DNA of 26,821 nucleotides from Patescibacteria group bacterium UBA6102 (GTDB taxonomy: Bacteria > Patescibacteriota > Minisyncoccia > Minisyncoccales > UBA5738). Below, in pieces: positions 1 through 5,143 of this stretch (its first letter is position 1; every line of letters starts with the position of its first letter). Location: positions 1 to 26,821 of the forward strand of contig DIWQ01000055.1 of NCBI GenBank assembly GCA_002423555.1. The letters run 5' to 3'. The position numbers and the translations under genes were made by a program. The notes under the pieces are model-generated. The model had not been told where the DNA came from. It was given only the letters and a program-made list of their open reading frames with translations, and made no database searches.

Positions 1-599
1 CCGACGGCGATCATCTTTCCGGACTCCTGGCGGTGCTTGAAAATTACCAGGTGGACAATATCGTTTGGTCGGGAATCGGCAAAGACTCCGCCGAATGCCG
101 GCAATGGGAAGAGATGATTGCCCGGGAGGGCGCCCGCATCTTTGAAGTTTCGGCGCGGGATAAGTTCACTCTTGACGGCGGCGCCGTCGTTGTGGAAATT
201 CTGTCGCCCGAAACCGAATCTGCCGGCGCGAAAGAAAGTTCCAACAATCTTTCGGTGGCGGCAAGAATCATCCACAAAAACCGCGCGTTTCTTTTCACCG
301 GCGACATTGACGCGAAGAAGGAGGAGTTGATTTTCCGGGCCAATCCCGGTTTGCGGGCTGATGTTTTGAAAATCGCCCATCACGGCAGTAAATATTCGGC
401 CAATGAAGAATTCACGGCCGGATTGGCGACTGCCGCCGCGGTGGTTTCGTGCGGAAAGAACAACCGCCACGGCCATCCGCATCCGGAAACCTTGGATTTG
501 TTGGAAAAATATGATATTAAAACATTGCGCACCGACGAGGACGGAAACATTGTTTTTCGCACGGACGGGGAGCGCATTTTTCTGCGAACAGAAAAATAA
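1..599 (+). CDS. ComEC/Rec2-like metallo-beta-lactamase C-terminal region (5' partial)
   Basis: The frame is open from base 3, so the gene starts before the window; the GTG at 33 is internal. The first readable residues, DGDHLSGL, are the end of the HxHxDH metal-binding motif. They are followed by NNLSVAARI, FTGDID, ADVLKIAHHGS and NNRHGHPHPE, the usual order of metal-site and fold motifs in the lactamase domain fused to or paired with ComEC DNA-uptake channels. In that family the domain sits outside the membrane and is thought to process incoming DNA. The channel part is not in the window, so a stand-alone MBL-fold hydrolase is also possible. Stop TAA. Confidence 0.85.
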   Translation, partial: DGDHLSGLLAVLENYQVDNIVWSGIGKDSAECRQWEEMIAREGARIFEVSARDKFTLDGGAVVVEILSPETESAGAKESSNNLSVAARIIHKNRAFLFTGDIDAKKEELIFRANPGLRADVLKIAHHGSKYSANEEFTAGLATAAAVVSCGKNNRHGHPHPETLDLLEKYDIKTLRTDEDGNIVFRTDGERIFLRTEK

Positions 600-602
600 T
601 TA

Positions 603-718
603 AAAATTAAGAGCGAAAAAGTAAAAACGAAAATTAAAAATTAAAAAATACAACTTGCTCGGTTTTTAGCTTTTAGTTTTCGTTTTTAGATTTTCATTTT
701 TAAATTTTAAATAAAAAC
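603..718. repeat. AT-rich inverted-repeat spacer upstream of the adenylate-kinase-like gene
   Basis: The spacer folds on itself. The left arm at about 605-647 (rich in AAAAACGAAAATTAAAAA) is complementary with few mismatches to the right arm at about 661-703 (TTTTTAGTTTTCGTTTTT-like). The loop is around 648-660. Bases 617-647 recur exactly at 3086-3116, before the M50 protease gene. There is no GC-rich stem or Shine-Dalgarno sequence. Confidence 0.6.
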
Positions 719-1792
719 ATGGATTTTCCAGTATTCAAAACCAAAATTGAAGGCAAGGATCAAAAATTCAATCTTACCGATGCCAAAGAGCGGCGGGACT
801 ACTTTCTTGCCAAAGCGGGGGCGGAGATTGAAAAACTTAAGAGCTACGCCAAGGACAACACTTTCATTGTTTATCTTTTGGGCAAGAAGAACTCCGGCAA
901 GGGAACCTATTCCAAAATGCTGGCCGAACTGCTGGGTCCCGGATCACTGGAGCATTTTTCCGTGGGCGATATGATCCGCGCGGTGTCGTGCGACATCCAT
1001 GATCCGGCCAAAAAGCTGGAATTGGAACTTTATTTGAAAAAAAACTACCGTGGCTGGACGTCGCCCGACGATTTGATTGCCGCCATTGAGGGCCGCGACA
1101 CCAAAACGCTTTTGCCCACCGAGTTGATCTTGGCGCTGGTGAAGCGCGAGATTGCCAAACGGCCCCGCAAGACGCTGTTTATTGACGGATTTCCGCGGGA
1201 TATGGATCAGGTGTCCTACTCGCTGTTCTTCCGCGATCTGGTTGGGTTTCGCGATGACGCTGATGTGATGGCGTTCATTGATGTTCCCACGGCCGTGATT
1301 GAAGAGCGCATCAAATACCGCCGGATATGTCCGATCTGCAATACCTCGCGCAATACTAAGCTTTTTCCGACGGCGCGGGTTGATTATGACGAAAAATTGG
1401 AAGAATTCCATCTGATTTGCGATAACCCGGATTGTTCGGGGAACGGCCGGCAGAGAATGGTGGGTAAGGAGGGGGATAATTTGGGTATTGAGCCGATCCG
1501 CGAGCGGCTGGAGATTGACCAAAAATTGATGGAAAAAGCAATGACACTGCACGGACTTCCCAAGATATTTTTGCGCAATTCCGTGCCGGTTGATGCGGCC
1601 AAAAATTATGTTGACGATTACGAATTGACGATGGCCTATGATTATGAGTGGGACGCGGCGGCCAAAAAGATCAATATTATTGAAAAGCCGTGGGTGGTCA
1701 ACGATGATCAAGGCGTGCCGTCATACAGCCTGCAAGCGCCGGCGGTGGCCGTGTCCTTGATCAAGCAATTGGTGAAAGCGCTGGGGATATAA
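719..1792 (+). CDS. Adenylate kinase family protein with zinc-binding LID, long form
   Basis: A 357-residue nucleoside monophosphate kinase-like protein, against about 215 for ordinary Adk. It has a P-loop GKKNSGKGT (55-63), an NMP-binding segment SVGDMIRAV (81-89), DGFPR (156-160), and a LID with CPIC (204-207) and CDNPDC (234-239), a C4 zinc site. Arg261 in PIRERLE is a candidate phosphate-binding residue. The roughly 45-residue N-terminal lead and roughly 90-residue C-terminal part are not typical of Adk. The expected reaction is phosphoryl transfer between ATP and a nucleoside monophosphate in the cytosol; the exact NMP cannot be read from sequence. Start ATG has no Shine-Dalgarno; the leader is AT-rich. 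A second, more divergent adk-like gene lies next to secY. Confidence 0.85.
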   Translation: MDFPVFKTKIEGKDQKFNLTDAKERRDYFLAKAGAEIEKLKSYAKDNTFIVYLLGKKNSGKGTYSKMLAELLGPGSLEHFSVGDMIRAVSCDIHDPAKKLELELYLKKNYRGWTSPDDLIAAIEGRDTKTLLPTELILALVKREIAKRPRKTLFIDGFPRDMDQVSYSLFFRDLVGFRDDADVMAFIDVPTAVIEERIKYRRICPICNTSRNTKLFPTARVDYDEKLEEFHLICDNPDCSGNGRQRMVGKEGDNLGIEPIRERLEIDQKLMEKAMTLHGLPKIFLRNSVPVDAAKNYVDDYELTMAYDYEWDAAAKKINIIEKPWVVNDDQGVPSYSLQAPAVAVSLIKQLVKALGI

Positions 1793-1829
1793 TCATATAA
1801 TCATACGCTTCGCTAAACATATTAACATC

Positions 1830-1852
1830 GTCCCGCGGTTGCGGGACTTTTT
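1830..1852 (+). terminator. Rho-independent terminator after the adenylate-kinase-like gene
   Basis: The stem is GTCCCGC / GCGGGAC (7 bp) with a GGTT loop, followed directly by five T. It lies 38 bases after the stop codon and separates this gene from the HicBA module. Confidence 0.85.
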
Positions 1853-1893
1853 GTTGCGGTTTGCTTTCTGCCGGAAGTTTGGTAGATTGAGAT

Positions 1894-1899
1894 TATAAT
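1894..1899 (+). promoter_or_regulatory. Possible -10 box of the first HicBA module
   Basis: A perfect TATAAT lies 11 bases before the hicB start codon. No convincing -35 box lies 16-18 bases upstream. If real, the mRNA would be nearly leaderless. Confidence 0.35.
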
Positions 1900-1909
1900 A
1901 ATTAAAATT

Positions 1910-2131
1910 ATGACCAAAAAATTAACCGCGGTTTATAAAAAATGCGGCAAGTGGTACACCGGCTGGATTGCTGAAATTCCCGGAGCGAATACACAAGGCA
2001 AGACATTGGAAGAAACGAAAGAAAATTTGAAAGAAGCGCTTGCCTTGATTCTTGAAACCAACAAGAGCGTTGCCAAGGAATTGGCGCAAGGTGAAATTGT
2101 GCGCGAATCAATATCTGTGCCCGTAAATTAA
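1910..2131 (+). CDS. hicB: HicB-like antitoxin (short form)
   Basis: A 73-residue protein with the partial RNase H fold signature of HicB: YTGWIAEIPGANTQGKTLEETKENLKEAL. HicB binds and neutralises HicA, an mRNA-cleaving toxin. The protein ends soon after the fold, so it lacks the C-terminal HTH or ribbon-helix-helix DNA-binding domain of longer HicB proteins; direct autorepression is therefore uncertain. It is 4 bases upstream of its partner at 2136 and follows a strong terminator, so the pair is its own transcription unit. It resembles the HicB at 23241, especially in the GKTLEET stretch. Confidence 0.88.
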   Translation: MTKKLTAVYKKCGKWYTGWIAEIPGANTQGKTLEETKENLKEALALILETNKSVAKELAQGEIVRESISVPVN

Positions 2132-2135
2132 AACA

Positions 2136-2324
2136 ATGAAAAGAAAAGATCTGTTGAAATATCTTTTCGCAAACAATTGTCTTTTAGTGCGGGAAGGCGG
2201 CAATCACAGTATATTCTTCAATCCGGCAACAAAATGTTACAGCGCGGTGCCGCGCCATTCGGAAATTAATCGATTTTTGGCCAGAAAAATTTGCGATGAT
2301 TTAAAAATAACGCGCGCATACTGA
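2136..2324 (+). CDS. hicA: HicA-like toxin (mRNA interferase)
   Basis: A 62-residue basic protein of the HicA/YcfA type, a small dsRBD-like fold that cleaves mRNA without needing the ribosome. The catalytic histidine lies in GGNHSIFFNP, and the conserved AVPRHSEINRFLARKI follows. The second conserved histidine of the VPRH motif is present. It follows its antitoxin with a 4-base gap and has no Shine-Dalgarno of its own, so its translation is probably coupled. It looks complete. Confidence 0.85.
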   Translation: MKRKDLLKYLFANNCLLVREGGNHSIFFNPATKCYSAVPRHSEINRFLARKICDDLKITRAY

Positions 2325-2327
2325 TAT

Positions 2328-2355
2328 TTGACAGCAATATTGGGCGGGTTATAAT
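2328..2355 (+). promoter_or_regulatory. Strong sigma-70-type promoter for the structured RNA
   Basis: A consensus TTGACA at 2328-2333 and a consensus TATAAT at 2350-2355 are separated by 16 bases. This is the best -35/-10 pair in the window. Initiation is expected near 2362. No plus-strand protein gene follows, so the product should be an RNA. Confidence 0.85.
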
Positions 2356-2361
2356 CAAGGC

Positions 2362-2517
2362 AACCCTGTGGTCTAAAGTTTTCCAACACATATATCAGGG
2401 GGGCCGGATATGGTTCTTCGCCGTGGCGGAGACCTTCGGCGCCCACTTTCATTTCGGGATTACTTTTTCCTCGCAGGGTTATCAAAAAAATCCTTATCAA
2501 TGAAGGATTTTTTTGAT
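2362..2517 (+). ncRNA. Structured non-coding RNA, 6S-RNA-like architecture
   Basis: This is a promoter-to-terminator unit of about 155 nt with no credible reading frame. The 5' end AACCCTG (2362-2368) pairs with CAGGGTT (2474-2480), extended by three more pairs. Large, mostly unpaired strands follow on each side (2372-2397 and 2445-2470). A distal arm then pairs GGGGCC (2400-2405) with 2438-2444 (one bulged G), topped by a hairpin of GGTT and TTCGC (2412-2421) with GCGGA and GACC (2426-2434). A closing stem, a central bubble and a terminal arm are the shape of 6S RNA, which binds RNA polymerase. The identity is inferred from shape only. The SRP RNA tip motif and RNase P or tmRNA signatures are not visible. 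Confidence 0.6.
2481..2517. terminator. Perfect bidirectional terminator between the ncRNA and tRNA-Pro
   Basis: The 15-bp perfect stem is ATCAAAAAAATCCTT (2481-2495) with its complement (2503-2517), around a 7-base loop. A run of seven T on each strand lets it stop both the plus-strand RNA and the converging minus-strand tRNA-Pro transcript. Confidence 0.9.
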
Positions 2518-2537
2518 GCCGTCTCTATATTATATTA

Positions 2538-2611
2538 TGGTCGGGGAAGGCAGAATCGAACTGCCGCTACACCCACCCCAAGGGTGCGGACTACCACTAT
2601 CCGATTCCCCG
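2538..2611 (-). tRNA. tRNA-Pro(GGG)
   Basis: A cloverleaf read on the minus strand. The acceptor is CGGGGAA/TTCCCCG, and the D arm is GGAT-AGTGGTA-GTCC. The anticodon arm is CACCC-TTGGGGT-GGGTG, giving anticodon GGG. A 4-base variable loop is followed by the T arm GGCAG-TTCGATT-CTGCC, discriminator A and an encoded CCA (2538-2540). The total is 74 nt. It reads CCC/CCU proline codons. A -10-like TATAAT on the minus strand lies at 2657-2662. Confidence 0.95.
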
Positions 2612-2693
2612 GACTCGGGACGCTTTCCGAAATAACTGTCGCGCCATACGGGTAGTATTATATGGAGGCAATTCTGAAAAACGTCCTTAACCA

Positions 2694-2718
2694 ACAAACC
2701 CGTTTTGCACGGGTTTGT
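2694..2718 (-). terminator. Probable terminator of rpmB (L28)
   Basis: Read on the minus strand, ACAAACCCG pairs with CGGGTTTGT (9 bp) around a 7-base loop, followed by a T/G-rich tail. It lies about 40 bases after the rpmB stop codon. The T tract is imperfect. Confidence 0.6.
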
Positions 2719-2757
2719 ATCGCGAAGGAAATATCTCGTTCCTCGGCGCGCGGCAGT

Positions 2758-2949
2758 TTATTTCGCTTTGTGCAGGGTTTTGAGGCATTTGGCGCAGGCG
2801 ACAATTTTGGTGCCGTCGGGCAAAGTGGCCGACTGCAGATTCGGTTGTTGTTTTCGCTTGGCGGTGGGGTTGAATTTGGTGGCGCGCAGACGCACCCTTT
2901 TCCATGCCATCATTCCTTTTTTTTCGCAAAGCTGGCAGATTCTGGACAT
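2758..2949 (-). CDS. rpmB: 50S ribosomal protein L28
   Basis: A 63-residue L28. The N-terminal MSRICQLCEKKG and the later CAKCLKTLHK give a CxxC...CxxC zinc-binding pair, and RATKFNPTAKRKQQPNLQ matches the family core. L28 binds 23S rRNA on the large subunit. It is encoded alone on the minus strand, divergent from the M50 protease gene and upstream of tRNA-Pro. Its start ATG (2949-2947) lies about 55 bases after the predicted transcription start, and that leader has a repeated TCGGATTTC. The zinc residues are intact. Confidence 0.9.
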   Translation of the reverse strand: MSRICQLCEKKGMMAWKRVRLRATKFNPTAKRKQQPNLQSATLPDGTKIVACAKCLKTLHKAK

Positions 2950-3011
2950 AATTTTCTTGAAATCCGAATATTCGAATGCTCGAAATCCGAAACGTTAACG
3001 CTGACGAACCA

Positions 3012-3040
3012 ATCATAAGATATTTTCCGACGATTGGCAA
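3012..3040 (-). promoter_or_regulatory. Promoter of rpmB
   Basis: On the minus strand, TTGCCA (3040-3035) and TATGAT (3017-3012) are separated by exactly 17 bases. Five of six positions match consensus in each box except one at the -35. It faces rpmB and is about 60 bases upstream of it. Confidence 0.65.
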
Positions 3041-3061
3041 GAGGCGGGATAAATGCTAGAA

Positions 3062-3170
3062 TACAAAAATCAAAATTGAGATTGGAAAAGTAAAAACGAA
3101 AATTAAAAATTAAAAATTATCAATACGGATTGTTTCATTCTTAATTTTTAGATTTTGATTTTTAATTTGG
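3062..3170. repeat. AT-rich inverted-repeat spacer upstream of the M50 peptidase gene
   Basis: The left arm around 3064-3080 (AAAAATCAAAATTGAGA) is nearly complementary to the right arm near 3140-3166 (TTTTTAGATTTTGATTTTTA). Between them lies the 31-base stretch 3086-3116, which is identical to 617-647. It ends in the leader AATTTGGAATATG. Confidence 0.55.
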
Positions 3171-3173
3171 AAT

Positions 3174-3803
3174 ATGGAATTGATTTCAACCGCGTTTTTA
3201 ATTATCGCATTGGTGTTTTCGGTGGTGATCCACGAAGTGGCACACGGATCGGCGGCGGCGGCGCAGGGAGATTTCACCGCCAAATACGCGGGCCGGCTGA
3301 CGCTCAATCCGCTCAAGCATCTTGACTGGGTCGGGTCGGTGCTGGTGCCCGGATTTTTGATCGTTGCCGGCGCGCCGATACTTCTGGGATGGGCCAAGCC
3401 CGTGCCGGTCAATCCGCTGAATTTTCGCGACAAGAGATGGGGAGACGCCAAAGTTTCCATCGCCGGTGCCGCGGCGAATCTGGGTTTGGCGCTGGTTTTC
3501 GGCCTTGCCTTGCGGTTTTGGCCGGAAGTTTCCGGCGCCGCGGCCGCCAATTTTTACGCTTTGGCGCAGTCGGTGGTGATCATCAATCTGGTGCTGGCGG
3601 TTTTCAACATGGTTCCCGTGCCGCCGCTGGACGGTTCGCATGTTTTGTTCGCGCTTTTGCCGGCATCGCAAAACGAATTCAAAGTTTTCCTGCAAAAATA
3701 CGGGTTTGTTTTTTTGCTGGTCTTTTTGCTGTTTTTCGTTCCCGTCATCTGGCCGATCGTCGCGTTTTTATACCAGCTGATCACCGGCATCCCGCTGATC
3801 TAG
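3174..3803 (+). CDS. M50 (site-2 protease) family membrane metallopeptidase
   Basis: A 209-residue hydrophobic protein. HEVAHG (20-25) is the HExxH zinc motif inside the first membrane segment. NPLKHLDWVGS (45-55) follows, then an ANLGLALVFG helix. FNMVPVPPLDGSH (144-156) supplies the third zinc ligand in PPLDG. A long hydrophobic segment lies near the C-terminus (178-200). These are the features of the short YwhC/YydF-like site-2 peptidases found widely in bacteria. They cleave membrane-embedded substrates; the substrate here is unknown. There are no PDZ or CBS domains. Start ATG follows the TTTAATTTGGAAT leader and has no Shine-Dalgarno. Confidence 0.92.
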   Translation: MELISTAFLIIALVFSVVIHEVAHGSAAAAQGDFTAKYAGRLTLNPLKHLDWVGSVLVPGFLIVAGAPILLGWAKPVPVNPLNFRDKRWGDAKVSIAGAAANLGLALVFGLALRFWPEVSGAAAANFYALAQSVVIINLVLAVFNMVPVPPLDGSHVLFALLPASQNEFKVFLQKYGFVFLLVFLLFFVPVIWPIVAFLYQLITGIPLI

Positions 3804-3866
3804 TGCGGCAATCGCGTTTGCGCCGCATTAACAGTCATTGCTGAAACACCGATGAACCGCCACTGT

Positions 3867-3898
3867 TTGACTTTTATTTTTTTTTGTGATAGTAATAT
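3867..3898 (+). promoter_or_regulatory. Candidate promoter of the str cluster
   Basis: TTGACT (3867-3872) is followed by GATAGTAATAT. Possible -10 boxes are GATAGT (spacing 15) and TAATAT (spacing 20), neither ideal. It is placed about 80 bases before rpsL, where the operon promoter is expected. Confidence 0.4.
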
Positions 3899-3977
3899 TT
3901 TGTTTGGGCTAAAAAAACAGTCTCAAGAAAGGTTTTTGTTTTTACTTTTTCAATTTTCATTATTTTTAATTTGAAAC

Positions 3978-4388
3978 ATGGCAACGATTCACCAGCTTAT
4001 CAAGAGCAAGCGCACCAAGCGCGCGCACAAGACCAAGTCGCCGGCGCTTTCTTTCGGGTTTAACGCTTTGAAAAACCGGCCGCGCGATTATGTGTCGCCG
4101 TTCAAGCGGGGCATTTGCACCAAGGTGTTCACGGCGACTCCCAAAAAACCAAATTCGGCGTTGCGTAAAGTGGCGCGGGTGAAGCTCACCAACGGCATGG
4201 AAGTGACGGCCTATATTCCCGGAGAGGGCCACAAATTGCAGGAGCACTCCATCGTGTTGATCCGTGGCGGCCGGGTAAAGGATCTGCCGGGCGTGCGCTA
4301 TCACGTGGTGCGCGGCAAGCTGGATTGCGCGGGCGTGGACAAACGCAAACAGGAAAGATCCAAATACGGCGCCAAGAAACCCAAGTAA
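3978..4388 (+). CDS. rpsL: 30S ribosomal protein S12
   Basis: A 136-residue S12 of the decoding centre. TPKKPNSALRK and GGRVKDLPGVRYHVVRG are intact, including the lysines whose mutation gives streptomycin resistance and the aspartate that is beta-methylthiolated in some bacteria. Compared with E. coli there are about 13 extra residues between PAL and KRG, the same place as in Bacillus-type S12, so this is not a novelty. It is the first gene of the str cluster. The start follows TTTAATTTGAAACATGG, the shared leader of this region. Confidence 0.98.
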   Translation: MATIHQLIKSKRTKRAHKTKSPALSFGFNALKNRPRDYVSPFKRGICTKVFTATPKKPNSALRKVARVKLTNGMEVTAYIPGEGHKLQEHSIVLIRGGRVKDLPGVRYHVVRGKLDCAGVDKRKQERSKYGAKKPK

Positions 4389-4390
4389 AT

Positions 4391-4525
4391 AAAATCCTAA
4401 ATTCCAAATCCTAAACCCTGAACAAATCCAAAATTCAAATATTAAAATCTAAAATAAAATCCGTATTCCGTTTTGAATTTGAAAATTTTAGCTTTGAATT
4501 TGTTTGGGGTTTAGAAATTAGATTT
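4391..4525. repeat. Long imperfect inverted repeat between rpsL and rpsG
   Basis: The left arm contains CCTAAACCCTGAACAAATCC (4411-4430). Its near complement in the right arm is AATTTGTTTGGGGTTTAG (4498-4515), and similarity continues on both sides. The loop region is about 4445-4470. The element fills the 154-base spacer up to the rpsG leader. It carries no open frame. Confidence 0.6.
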
Positions 4526-4542
4526 TTTAATTTTTAAGAAAC

Positions 4543-5010
4543 ATGCCTCGAGGAAAAATCACCAAAAGAGAAATCGCTCCGGATATGGTCTACAACAGCG
4601 TGGCGATCGCGCAGATCATCAATCACATTATGAAGCGGGGCAAGAAGAACACCGCCAAGAAGATTGTCTACGGCGCGTTGGAGATCATCAAGGAAAAAAC
4701 CGGCAAAGAACCGCTGGAAGTTTTTGAGTCGGCCATGGAAAACGCGCGGCCTTTGTTGGAGGTCAAGTCCCAGCGCGTCGGCGGCGCGACCTATCAGGTC
4801 CCCAAGCCGGTAGCCAAGGATCGGGGCACGGCGCTGGCGGTCCGCTGGCTTTTGGGCACGGCGCGCAAGAAAAAGGGCCAGCCGATGAAAGTGAAACTGG
4901 CCGAGGAGCTGATTGGCGCGTCCAACAATACGGGGGCGGCCATCAAGAAAAAAGAAGACACGCACCGCATGGCCGAGGCCAACCGGGCGTTTGCACATTT
5001 CCGTTTCTAG
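4543..5010 (+). CDS. rpsG: 30S ribosomal protein S7
   Basis: A 155-residue S7, normal length. It organises the 3' major domain of 16S rRNA in the small-subunit head. MPRGKITKREIAPD, INHIMKRGKKNTAKKIVY, VGGATYQVP and the C-terminal KKKEDTHRMAEANRAFAHFR are family signatures. Second gene of the str cluster, separated from rpsL by a 154-base repeat spacer. The start is preceded by TTTTTAAGAAAC and has no Shine-Dalgarno. A terminator follows 12 bases after the stop. Confidence 0.98.
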   Translation: MPRGKITKREIAPDMVYNSVAIAQIINHIMKRGKKNTAKKIVYGALEIIKEKTGKEPLEVFESAMENARPLLEVKSQRVGGATYQVPKPVAKDRGTALAVRWLLGTARKKKGQPMKVKLAEELIGASNNTGAAIKKKEDTHRMAEANRAFAHFRF

Positions 5011-5022
5011 GAATTGTTGAAG

Positions 5023-5055
5023 AAAGCCGATGCGTGAGTTTTTTCGGCTTTTTTC
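5023..5055 (+). terminator. Rho-independent terminator-like hairpin after rpsG
   Basis: The stem AAAGCCGA (5023-5030) pairs with TCGGCTTT (5044-5051), followed by further T. The loop is 13 bases. It lies between rpsG and fusA, so part of str-cluster transcription may end or be attenuated here. Confidence 0.7.
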
Positions 5056-5068
5056 GTGGAATCAAGAT

Positions 5069-5116
5069 ATATCGTTGAAATTTTTTGCAAAAAATTTCAA
5101 TTCCAAAAATTTTAAT
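5069..5116. repeat. Dispersed palindromic element, copy 1 (before fusA)
   Basis: The 26-base perfect palindrome at 5075-5100 consists of half site TTGAAATTTTTTG plus its complement. It is preceded by ATATCG as in the other copies. The outermost pair of the 28-base form is lost (G at 5074 against T at 5101), and the right flank is diverged from copies 2 and 3. Confidence 0.85.
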
Positions 5117-5143
5117 TTTTATTTTTAACTTTAAATTTGAAAC

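Noticed and set aside
944..1711. A 255-residue minus-strand frame over the adenylate-kinase-like gene
   Set aside because: The translation has no family features, while the plus strand encodes clear kinase motifs.
2410..2655. An 81-residue plus-strand frame across the RNA gene and tRNA
   Set aside because: It runs through a terminator and a complete tRNA gene, so it is not a protein gene.
3978..4388. The 13-residue insertion in S12 compared with E. coli
   Set aside because: The same insertion exists in Bacillus-type S12, so it is a known family variant.
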